Of a DNA stretch of 7,858 bases, positions 1-5,670 are shown one piece after another. The DNA lies in assembly GCA_029932545.1 (NCBI GenBank), contig JAOZPW010000187.1:1-7858 (forward strand). Reading direction: 5' to 3'. Below the pieces are notes generated by a model, which was not told the DNA's origin, searched no databases, and saw nothing but the letters and a program-made list of their open reading frames with translations. Within the stretch, counting starts at the first letter, position 1. Each line of letters begins with the position of its first letter. A program made the translations under genes and the position numbers. Source of the stretch: Thermoanaerobaculales bacterium (lineage in GTDB: Bacteria > Acidobacteriota > Thermoanaerobaculia > Thermoanaerobaculales > Sulfomarinibacteraceae).

Positions 1-39
1 CTCGGCGAGCGCGTTAGCAACCGAGTCTCTGCCGGCGCC

Positions 40-58
40 GTAGGCCGCCGAGGTCATT
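40..58. repeat. 19-bp dispersed repeat, copy 1
   Basis: These 19 bases (GTAGGCCGCCGAGGTCATT) recur exactly at 4085-4103, just past the metalloprotease gene. After a short gap both copies are followed by a similar AGGGCCACG stretch. The flanks are otherwise unrelated, so this is one piece of a scattered intergenic repeat family and not shared coding sequence. The GGCGCC and GTAGGCCGCC bases around it can fold into a small GC-rich hairpin. Confidence 0.75.
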
Positions 59-112
59 TTCCTCAAGGGCCACGCTCTCCCGATTCCGACTCTGGTGCCC
101 TTGAGGAAAATG
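55..112. repeat. Perfect 16-bp inverted repeat (stem-loop)
   Basis: The arm at 55-70 (CATTTTCCTCAAGGGC) is the exact reverse complement of 97-112, leaving a 26-base loop. With one bulged base the stem can extend by about three more pairs (CAC/GTG). The left arm overlaps the 19-bp repeat and the right arm runs into the 49-bp repeat, so the hairpin sits in the middle of the repeat module. There is no T-run on either side, so it does not look like an intrinsic terminator. It may be a structural part of a mobile or REP-like element. Confidence 0.8.
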
Positions 113-157
113 CACCGAGCGGGGGCGCGAAGCGGCTCCGAAGGCCGGGGTCGGAGA
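109..157. repeat. 49-bp dispersed repeat, copy 1
   Basis: It matches 3801-3849 in the same orientation at 45 of 49 positions. It begins AATGCACCGAGCGGGG and ends GGGGTCGGAGA. On the minus strand it contains a C(TTCG)G tetraloop hairpin and a CGC-TTC-GCG mini-stem. The reading frame that starts at its ATG is not kept by silent changes between copies: three of the four differences alter amino acids. It is therefore probably not coding. It belongs to the same module as the repeats at 40-58 and 171-185. Confidence 0.75.
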
Positions 158-170
158 CCATAGAATTAGA

Positions 171-185
171 CAGTGTCCCCTATAA
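171..185. repeat. CAGTGTCCCCTATAA module end, copy 1
   Basis: It matches 3951-3965 at 14 of 15 positions. In both places the motif lies on the same side of the 49-bp repeat, 14 bases away here and 101 bases away in the other copy. Its reverse complement GGGGACACTG occurs at 3751-3760. Immediately to the right, from base 191, begins recognisable S41 peptidase coding sequence, so this motif appears to mark a junction. Confidence 0.6.
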
Positions 186-190
186 ATCAC

Positions 191-328
191 GGCGTCGATC
201 CCGACATCGTTGTCGAGAATGCCCCGAGCGACGTCCTCGCCGGAAGGGATGCCCAGTTGGACAAGGCGATCGAAAGCGATCCGAGGCAGATCCCTGAACC
301 ACCGCCGGATCCGGACAAGAGCAAATAG
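191..328 (+). pseudogene. C-terminal remnant of a tricorn-type S41 peptidase
   Basis: Reading from 191 gives 45 residues before a TAG stop at 326-328. It starts GVDPDIVVENAP, continues as AGRDAQLDKAIES, and ends in a proline-rich tail finishing DPDKSK. From family knowledge, tricorn-like S41 serine peptidases end with G-V-x-P-D-I-x-V, then G-x-D-x-Q-L-x-x-A-I, then a proline-rich tail, and this fragment follows that order. The helix after the AI pair seems about ten residues shorter than usual. Upstream in the same frame there is a stop at 167-169 and then only repeat sequence, so the roughly 1,000-residue body, including all catalytic residues, is absent. No promoter or ribosome site is visible. 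It is the only plus-strand coding sequence here and converges on the LVIVD gene, 22 bp from that gene's stop. I read it as a gene broken at the repeat junction near 186-190. A chance match is the alternative, but the ordered motif makes that unlikely. Confidence 0.65.
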
Positions 329-350
329 GGGATACCGTCAGCCTTGTTGT

Positions 351-3300
351 TCACTCATACGGCCAGATGGTGGTTGGATCTCCAGTTGTGTTGTCGATGA
401 CCGAGGCATAGGTCAGGAAGGCGGCGTTCGGTGTCTCGGTCCAGACATCGACAAAGCCCGCGGCTATACTGTCCCCAAATACAGGATCGAGGGTGAAGGC
501 TCTGTTCCACTGGACGTTGGAAAAGGGGACCAGGGTCAGGCTCTTCATTCCCAGTGAGACGCCCTGCATATTGAAGAACTCAACCGTGATCGATATTTCA
601 CCGGTGCCGGCGTTCATGAAACCGAGGTTGGTTCGAAATTGGTCATTTTCGAACAAGAAACCCAGGCGAGCCTTCTCGCCGGTGGAGATCTTGGCAGGCG
701 AAGAGCCCCGTCTGCCGACGATGGTCTGCCCACAGGTGCCCAGGTCACCCTGGTTGTAAGTGCGGCTGACGATTCCTGCGGCATCGGCATTGTCGACACA
801 GACGTTGATGGCGCCAACGCCGCGACCGCCGGAGAGGCTCTTCCAGACATCGGAATAGGCCACGGCCTGGTTGCCGCCCAGGGTGAAAGGGTCGCTCATG
901 GCCACGTCGGTGTTGTCTCCTCCCCGCGGCAAGAACTGGAACCGATAGGTCAGCGGATCGGCGCCCAGATTGTTCAGCCCGAGATCGGTTGCCCAAAGCG
1001 ACTGACCGGCGCCGGTGGCCGAGGCGGCAGCGGCGATCCAGACCGGTGTGCAGTCGAATGGGGCGCCTCCGAGGACCTGGTTTGTTGCAAAGGGCCAGAT
1101 GGTGGTTGGGTCGCCTGTTGTGTTGTCGATGACCGAGGCATAGGTCAGGAACGCCGCATCAGGCGTGTCCGACCATACATCGATATATCCAAGATCAACG
1201 ACATCGGTCGTGACGTGTCGAAAGGCCTGGTTCCACTGGTCGTTGGAAAAGGGAAGGACATCGACTGTCTGGGTCCCCAGAGAGCTTCCCGCCGCATCGA
1301 AGAACTCGGCGTTGACGGTGATGTTGGTCGCGCCGGCGTTCATGAAACCGAGGTTGGTTCGGAAGCGGTCGTTTTCGGTCAAAAAGCCGAGGCGTGCCGT
1401 GTCACCGGTCGTGATGACATTGCCTGTCGCCGCAGCCTTGACGCCGACGATCGTTTGGCCGAACGAGCCCTCCTTGCTGGTGTTGTAGGTGCGACTGGTG
1501 ACTCCTGCGGCAGCAGGGTCACTGACGCAGACATTGATGGCGCCTCTGCCTTGGCCGCCGGTGGAGAGCCTCCAGACATCAACGAAATTGGTGCTTGTGT
1601 TGGGTCCGAGGGTGAATTCATCGGTGAAGAGTGCGTCGGTATTGTCTTCGCCACGGGGTAGCATCTGGAGCTTGTAGGTCAGGATTTCGTCGCCACGATT
1701 GTTGATGCCAAGATCGGTAGTCCACTGCGAGTCGCCTGCGCCGGGACTGGATGCGGCCGCGGCGATGGAGACGGGGAAACATGCGGGGACACAGATCCGG
1801 GCGATCGCCATTCCTGATCTCGAGGCGGCCACAAAAGCGTATCCGGCCTCCGGAATAACGGCGGTAACGAAGCCTGGGGAAGAGATGGATCCGACCTTGA
1901 CCGGAGCGGTGGGTGTTGCGATGTTGATGATCCATATGTCGTCACCGGGGGCACTGACGTAGGCTAGGCCTGAGGAAATACTGAGACCGGAGGAGTAATT
2001 CGGCATATCGAGGAACCCGATCTCCACCGGCTCTCGAGGTGAACTGACATCAATCACACGGAGATCCCCATCCACGATGAACACATATCCGCCGGCTACC
2101 TCAACGGATCTAACCCAGTCGGGCCTCAATAAACTTGCGATCTCAGTGGGTGATCCGGGCGTGGTCACGTCGATCACGCGGAGACCTTCGTGTTCGTCCG
2201 CCACGAAGGCGTAGCCCCCCGATATGGCAACGTCAACCGCGTAGCCCGGCGTGTCGATGAACCCTACTTCGACCGGTGTCGATGGAATGGAGACATTGAT
2301 GATCCGCAATCCTCCGTCGAAGTCCGCAACATACGCAAGATCACGATCGACAACGAGGTTGAACGCATATCCTGGAGTGTCAATGTGACCGACTTCAGTA
2401 GGAACAGATGGTGAGGAGATGTCGATCACCCGGAGGCCGGAGTCACCGTCGGCAACAAATGCGTAACCCCCCTGAATTTCGATGCCCACTGCTGTGCCGG
2501 GGGTGTCGCAGACCCCGACCTCGACGGGTTGGGCAGGTGTGGATACATCCAGAATCCTCACGCCCCCCTGTCCGGAGGCGGCGAAGGCATGGCCGTTCGA
2601 AACGGCGATATCTCGAACGTTTCCCGGCATTCTGACGACACAGGCTTCGACCGGTGACGAAGGGTTTCTGACATCAATCACCCTCAGGTCGCGAAAGTAT
2701 TCAAAGAGATACACATGGCCGGCGGATACAACAGGGTCGTAATTTGGAGTGTCGGGAGGGTTGAACAGCCCGAGCTCGACCGGTGAAGAGGGCAAGCCGA
2801 CGTCGATCACATGAAGGGTCCCCTGATGATCGGCAACAAATGCCAGGTCGTCGTAGGCGGTAACCGCAGATATGTACATGTACGGTACGTCAAGGAAGCC
2901 AACCTCAATGGGCGAGGCTGGAGTGGTCACATCGATAATTCTGAGACCGGAATCTCCGTCTGCCACGAAGGCGTACCCGGAGGACACATCAATGCGTTGG
3001 GCAGCCCCGGGCGTTTCGTGGAACGTGACCTCGATTGGAGATTCGGGCGTGCTGACGTCGAAGATCAGGAGGCCAGGGCTGCGAAAACTCGTCGGAAAGG
3101 AGGCCAAGTAGAGGTAGCCTTCGCTGACAGCGATGTCGGAGGTCAAAATACTGAAACTTGCAACAGCCACTGGAGAGTTTGGTAGGCCGACATCGATGAT
3201 CTGAACGCCGGCAGGACTGCCGAGGACGTATGCGTAGTGTCCGGAAACGACAACCTTCCAGATCTTTCCTGTTGTTTCAAAAACGCCCACCTCGACCGGA

Positions 3301-3647
3301 GATGCAGGTGTGCTGACGTCAATGATCCGAAGGCCTGCTTCAGAATCCGCGACGTAAGCGAAACCGTTGGATAGGGCGATGCCTGTGGGAAATCCAGGAA
3401 GAACGATCTCCCCAACCAAACGTGGCGTCTTCGGATCGGAAATGTCCGCAATCTGAAGAACAGTGCCGTTGCCGAAGTAGACTAGATTACCCGAAATCGC
3501 ACCGGCATACGCGGATCCGTAGGGCCATCGTCCGACTACTTCGGGACAATCCTGGGCGGAGGCTGGCGAGGTATTGAAGACCACCTGAATTCCCAAGATT
3601 ATGAAAAGGGCCATCATCGATATGGTTTTCGGTGCGTTGGTGGACAT
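351..3647 (-). CDS. Secreted LVIVD-repeat beta-propeller protein with duplicated C-terminal module
   Basis: This 1098-residue protein begins with a signal peptide: a hydrophobic stretch at about residues 9-24 and a likely cut after ASA at 31. Residues of about 37-615 hold fourteen units of about 42 residues. A typical unit reads 'VGxxDTPGYAxxVxVxGGYAFVADxxxGLRIIDVSxPxxP', the LVIVD repeat, whose units are known to form propeller blades. Fourteen units fit two seven-bladed propellers. Residues of about 622-854 and 865-1098 are two copies of another module, each starting near IAAAAS and sharing NLGFMNAG and an identical 22-residue segment near its end (831-852 and 1075-1096). I have seen similar tails on exported acidobacterial proteins but know no function. 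There is no transmembrane anchor or LPXTG-like signal. GGGAGG lies four bases before the ATG and supports the start. The gene lies 455 bp behind the metalloprotease gene, on the same strand. A role in adhesion or protein-protein contact outside the cell is inference. Confidence 0.9.
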   Translation of the reverse strand: MSTNAPKTISMMALFIILGIQVVFNTSPASAQDCPEVVGRWPYGSAYAGAISGNLVYFGNGTVLQIADISDPKTPRLVGEIVLPGFPTGIALSNGFAYVADSEAGLRIIDVSTPASPVEVGVFETTGKIWKVVVSGHYAYVLGSPAGVQIIDVGLPNSPVAVASFSILTSDIAVSEGYLYLASFPTSFRSPGLLIFDVSTPESPIEVTFHETPGAAQRIDVSSGYAFVADGDSGLRIIDVTTPASPIEVGFLDVPYMYISAVTAYDDLAFVADHQGTLHVIDVGLPSSPVELGLFNPPDTPNYDPVVSAGHVYLFEYFRDLRVIDVRNPSSPVEACVVRMPGNVRDIAVSNGHAFAASGQGGVRILDVSTPAQPVEVGVCDTPGTAVGIEIQGGYAFVADGDSGLRVIDISSPSVPTEVGHIDTPGYAFNLVVDRDLAYVADFDGGLRIINVSIPSTPVEVGFIDTPGYAVDVAISGGYAFVADEHEGLRVIDVTTPGSPTEIASLLRPDWVRSVEVAGGYVFIVDGDLRVIDVSSPREPVEIGFLDMPNYSSGLSISSGLAYVSAPGDDIWIINIATPTAPVKVGSISSPGFVTAVIPEAGYAFVAASRSGMAIARICVPACFPVSIAAAASSPGAGDSQWTTDLGINNRGDEILTYKLQMLPRGEDNTDALFTDEFTLGPNTSTNFVDVWRLSTGGQGRGAINVCVSDPAAAGVTSRTYNTSKEGSFGQTIVGVKAAATGNVITTGDTARLGFLTENDRFRTNLGFMNAGATNITVNAEFFDAAGSSLGTQTVDVLPFSNDQWNQAFRHVTTDVVDLGYIDVWSDTPDAAFLTYASVIDNTTGDPTTIWPFATNQVLGGAPFDCTPVWIAAAASATGAGQSLWATDLGLNNLGADPLTYRFQFLPRGGDNTDVAMSDPFTLGGNQAVAYSDVWKSLSGGRGVGAINVCVDNADAAGIVSRTYNQGDLGTCGQTIVGRRGSSPAKISTGEKARLGFLFENDQFRTNLGFMNAGTGEISITVEFFNMQGVSLGMKSLTLVPFSNVQWNRAFTLDPVFGDSIAAGFVDVWTETPNAAFLTYASVIDNTTGDPTTIWPYE
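361..1770 (-). repeat. Tandem duplication inside the LVIVD gene (3' modules)
   Basis: The last roughly 1,400 bases of the gene are two copies of one module, offset by 726-732 bp. Bases 385-419 and 1117-1151 are identical over 35 bp, and 606-635 and 1332-1361 over 30 bp, silent positions included. Intervening stretches have diverged strongly, with insertions in multiples of three. This patchwork suggests an old duplication with later local gene conversion, or strong constraint on the conserved segments. Confidence 0.8.
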
Positions 3648-3707
3648 CGTGCCTCCCTCGTGCTTTTCAAAAGAGACTACGAATCACGTTACTCAGCCGT
3701 CTACCGT

Positions 3708-3750
3708 GAACTTACAGGGCGAATTTACAGAATTTACAGGTGAATTTACA
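3708..3750. repeat. Four direct copies of a 9-mer upstream of the LVIVD gene
   Basis: GAATTTACA occurs at 3721-3729, 3730-3738 and 3742-3750, with a one-base variant (GAACTTACA) at 3708-3716. Start-to-start spacing is 13, 9 and 12, about one helical turn on average. The array lies 61-103 bp upstream of the LVIVD start codon, where an operator or activator site could be. It also directly abuts the GGGGACACTG end of the repeat module, so it may instead be part of that element. I see no convincing -35/-10 pair between the array and the gene. Confidence 0.6.
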
Positions 3751-3960
3751 GGGGACACTGTTCTTCTCCATCCGGCTTTGACACTGTCTCCCCTCCGGGA
3801 AATGCACCGAGCGGGGACGCGAAGCGGACCCGAAGGCCGGGGTTGGAGATCTGAGAGGGACAGGGACTGCGTTAGAGAAAAGGAGAACCGGTGAGTTCCC
3901 GTACCTCTCAAGATCAAACTGCACCATGATCCGCACAAAGTCGGGAAGGTCAGTGTCCCA
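3751..3960. repeat. Repeat module flanked by inverted GGGACACTG ends
   Basis: GGGGACACTG (3751-3760) and CAGTGTCCCA (3951-3960) face each other as short inverted ends sharing GGGACACTG. Inside lie related motifs, GACACTGTCTCCCC at 3780-3793 and GAGGGACAGGGACTG at 3855-3869, together with the 49-bp repeat. The same pieces appear at 40-185. There is no transposase gene and no clear target duplication. From memory, GGGACA-type motifs often border Y1 (REP-associated, IS200/IS605-like) transposases in such genomes; applying that here is inference. It could be a non-autonomous element or a decayed remnant. Confidence 0.5.
3801..3849. repeat. 49-bp dispersed repeat, copy 2
   Basis: This is the partner of 109-157, in the same orientation, with four substitutions and no gaps. 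On the minus strand two of the substitutions change the small TTCG-loop stem from GGC-C/G-(A)-GCC to GGCC/GGUC, so a four-pair hairpin remains possible in both copies. That would fit selection or mobility at the nucleic-acid level, though two copies are too few to prove covariation. Confidence 0.75.
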
Positions 3961-4084
3961 TATAATTTTGCCCCAACCCCCGAAAGCGCCCAAAACGCCC
4001 AATCGGGAGGTGCCGCTCTTTTCCCGTTTTCCCAAGGTAGACGGTCTGAAAGGGGAGGCGTTGCGGAAAATGGGAAGAGTGGCA
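3961..4084. other. Intergenic sequence, no gene seen
   Basis: This is the remainder of the gap between the metalloprotease and LVIVD genes. I find no ribosome site followed by a credible protein, no tRNA and no hairpin-plus-T-run terminator for the protease gene. Short open frames exist on both strands, but their translations are rich in Arg, Pro, Ser and Gly and resemble no family I know. TATAATTTTG at 3961-3970 is the AT-richest spot and adjoins the module end. Confidence 0.5.
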
Positions 4085-4103
4085 GTAGGCCGCCGAGGTC
4101 ATT
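4085..4103. repeat. 19-bp dispersed repeat, copy 2
   Basis: It is identical to 40-58. On the minus strand it begins at the last base of the metalloprotease stop codon (TGA, 4105-4103). The repeat therefore abuts the end of that coding region exactly, and it may have supplied or replaced the original 3' end of the gene. Confidence 0.75.
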
Positions 4104-5524
4104 CAGGGCCACGGAACCCAGGCGTCGGTCGTCCCGTCCTCGAAACCGTCGGCAAAGATCAGATCGGGGTCGCCGATTTCCTGAATACACCACGGGGTGT
4201 GGGCAGCGCGAAGGCTGTCGATGAATGTGACGACCCGAGAGTGGAAGAGAATCTGATTGTCTCCACAGCTTCTCCAGTGGCAGTAACTCATTATCGTGCC
4301 GGGCCCACCCGGGGGGCACGATGTCGTGCCGGAGTAGCAGCCGCCTTCCTGGTTGTAGCACTCATCGATCGGTGGACTGTAGCAGTGGGTGTGGTGCGAC
4401 CCAAAGTTATGACCCAGTTCGTGGGCGCCGACCCCAACGTTTTTAGCCATGGGGACGCCGGCATTTTTGAAGGGCTCAAAAACAGAATACCCACCGCCGG
4501 TACTTTGGTGCTCACAATAACCGTCCAACCAGGCGATGCCGGAAGACCCATAATCGTTGGAGGACTTTCCTGAAAGCAGTTGGGCCAGGACCCGATCGAT
4601 GTGATCGTAATTGGCTGCCCAGTAACTGCCGAACTCGTTGAGCATGGCTCCACCGGCCGGATATTCACTGACCGAGAAGGGATCGGTGTTGAACGGTGGC
4701 CCGCCGGTCCGCAGATAGGTCGTACCCACCAAAAGACGCAGGGACAGATCCCTCTCATACATGACGTTAGACTGGTTGATGTAATCGGCGATCCAGGTGG
4801 TCGCGCTGGCGGTGTTGTCGCTGAATCGATAGTGGAGCCACTCCTGATCGGTGTCGAAGGCGATCACCGCCGAATAGAGGGGTTCGTCGGTGGTGGCCTT
4901 GAGCGCCGGCGGGAAGGGCGGCAACGACGGGAGTTCTTCGGCCGAAAGGTCGGGGGGAAGCCGGTCGGTGCCGCAGCTGTAAACCAGCGGTGGCGATCCG
5001 GGTGGCCGCAGGGCCTCCGGCGTTCCCAGGCGGTATGAGGAACTCGCCTTCAAGACTGACTCGGCGATGGCGTTCACTCCACCGTGGCTTCGAACTACCC
5101 CGCGAAAAATCCCGGAAGCCGGGTCCACCGACAGGGCTATTCGAATGTCGGGATCCCAGATGGAGACCCCGCGGAAGAAGAGCCGGTCAGAGCGCGGAGC
5201 TTTGTGCTCACCCTGTTGATCGACAACGATGACTCGGGCGCCTTTGGCGTAGATCTCAACCCGTTCAAGAGTGACCAGGTGGCGTACCCCTGGTTCGATG
5301 GGGAATTCGGCGACGGTGACGGACGAGCCCATCTGGGCCGAGCGAAGTGCCTCAGTGACGCCGCTGGGCACAACAAATTCCTCAATGAAGGTGTGGCTTT
5401 CCTCGTTGAATACCAGATCACCCTCAGGAATGGTCAATTCCAAGTCGGCGGAATATATGGGGCCGCCGATCACAATTCCGACAACGACGGCGAAACAAAC
5501 GATCAGGTTTTGTGAAGATTTCAT
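4103..5524 (-). CDS. Secreted M12-type (reprolysin-like) zinc metalloprotease
   Basis: The product is 473 residues. A signal peptide (hydrophobic core about 7-22, likely cut after YSA at 26) sends it out of the cytoplasm. Residues of about 27-210 look like a propeptide-type region, and the catalytic domain covers about 213-450. The zinc site is complete: HELGHNFGSHH with H368, H372 and H378 as ligands and E369 as the catalytic base. A Met-turn follows at M412 (TIMSYCH). A cysteine cluster around the zinc site (TSCPPGG, YCHWRSC) suggests disulphides and a secreted life. HExxHxxGxxH plus a Met-turn defines the metzincins; M12B is the best fit by feel of the surrounding residues. The last 22 residues carry DLIFADGFEDG, a tag seen at the ends of many exported proteins of similar bacteria. 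AGGGGAGAGG just before the ATG supports the start. The substrate is unknown. The LVIVD gene follows on the same strand. Confidence 0.9.
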   Translation of the reverse strand: MKSSQNLIVCFAVVVGIVIGGPIYSADLELTIPEGDLVFNEESHTFIEEFVVPSGVTEALRSAQMGSSVTVAEFPIEPGVRHLVTLERVEIYAKGARVIVVDQQGEHKAPRSDRLFFRGVSIWDPDIRIALSVDPASGIFRGVVRSHGGVNAIAESVLKASSSYRLGTPEALRPPGSPPLVYSCGTDRLPPDLSAEELPSLPPFPPALKATTDEPLYSAVIAFDTDQEWLHYRFSDNTASATTWIADYINQSNVMYERDLSLRLLVGTTYLRTGGPPFNTDPFSVSEYPAGGAMLNEFGSYWAANYDHIDRVLAQLLSGKSSNDYGSSGIAWLDGYCEHQSTGGGYSVFEPFKNAGVPMAKNVGVGAHELGHNFGSHHTHCYSPPIDECYNQEGGCYSGTTSCPPGGPGTIMSYCHWRSCGDNQILFHSRVVTFIDSLRAAHTPWCIQEIGDPDLIFADGFEDGTTDAWVPWP

Positions 5525-5583
5525 GGCCTCTCCCCTAACAAATATAGGTCCCCAGGTTTGATTGTGCAGTAGCGGAGATCACC

Positions 5584-5610
5584 AAAAAGGGGCGGAAAAA
5601 ATTCTGCCCC
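5584..5610 (-). terminator. Intrinsic terminator of the aldehyde dehydrogenase gene
   Basis: On the minus strand GGGGCAGAA (5610-5602), a TTTT loop and TTCCGCCCC (5597-5589) form a nine-position stem with one A-C mismatch. It is followed directly by five T residues (5588-5584). This lies 57 bp past the dehydrogenase stop and before the protease start, so it closes the upstream unit and implies that the protease has its own promoter. Confidence 0.7.
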
Positions 5611-5631
5611 CCATGATAATTGTCTGCCTAT

Positions 5632-5646
5632 CGCCCCGAAGGGGCG
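5632..5646. other. GC-rich hairpin between ALDH stop and terminator
   Basis: CGCCCC (5632-5637), a three-base loop and GGGGCG (5641-5646) form a perfect six-pair stem. No T-run follows on the minus strand, so it is not a terminator by itself. It is the middle one of three consecutive hairpins in the 3' region of the dehydrogenase transcript and may protect the RNA end. Confidence 0.6.
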
Positions 5647-5649
5647 CAT

Positions 5650-5670
5650 GTAATCCGTTCGACGGATTAC
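5650..5670. other. Perfect 8-bp hairpin overlapping the ALDH stop codon
   Basis: GTAATCCG (5650-5657), a five-base loop and CGGATTAC (5663-5670) pair perfectly. The TAA stop of the dehydrogenase (5669-5667) lies inside the arm that comes first in the transcript. The structure would therefore form only after the last ribosome has cleared the stop. Confidence 0.65.

Noticed and set aside
1..55. Minus-strand frame from ATG at 55, reading MTSAAYGAG and running off the left edge, with a GAGGAAA ahead of it.
   Set aside because: Its first 19 bases are the dispersed repeat also found after the protease gene, and the apparent ribosome site is an arm of the perfect hairpin. A real gene cannot be excluded without sequence to the left.
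111..162. Short frame MHRAG(A/T)RSG present in both copies of the 49-bp repeat.
   Set aside because: Three of four differences between copies change the amino acid, and the frames end differently. This is not the pattern of a conserved small protein.
639..1661. A 340-codon plus-strand open frame opposite the LVIVD gene.
   Set aside because: It mirrors the conserved repeats of the opposite gene, has no credible ribosome site, and matches no family. It is a by-product of GC-rich codon use.
1800..3570. Regular spaced repeats suggesting a CRISPR or satellite array.
   Set aside because: The periodicity of about 126 bp is the codon-level echo of 42-residue LVIVD units. There are no constant repeat and variable spacer units.
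3693..4361. Minus-strand frames of 222 and 107 codons in the gap between the protease and LVIVD genes, one including WDTDLPDFVRIM.
   Set aside because: The frames run through the repeat module and one overlaps the protease gene. Composition is Arg/Pro/Ser rich and no family is recognisable. A decayed gene fragment around 3870-3960 is possible but unsupported.
4740..4753. AGGGACAGATCCCT, resembling the GGGACA repeat motif.
   Set aside because: It lies inside well-conserved protease coding sequence and is a small chance palindrome without the neighbouring repeat pieces.
5541..5568. Possible protease promoter, TGCACA (5568-5563) and TATATT (5546-5541) with 16-base spacing on the minus strand.
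   Set aside because: Transcription would start inside the ribosome site, about ten bases before the ATG, so the placement is poor.
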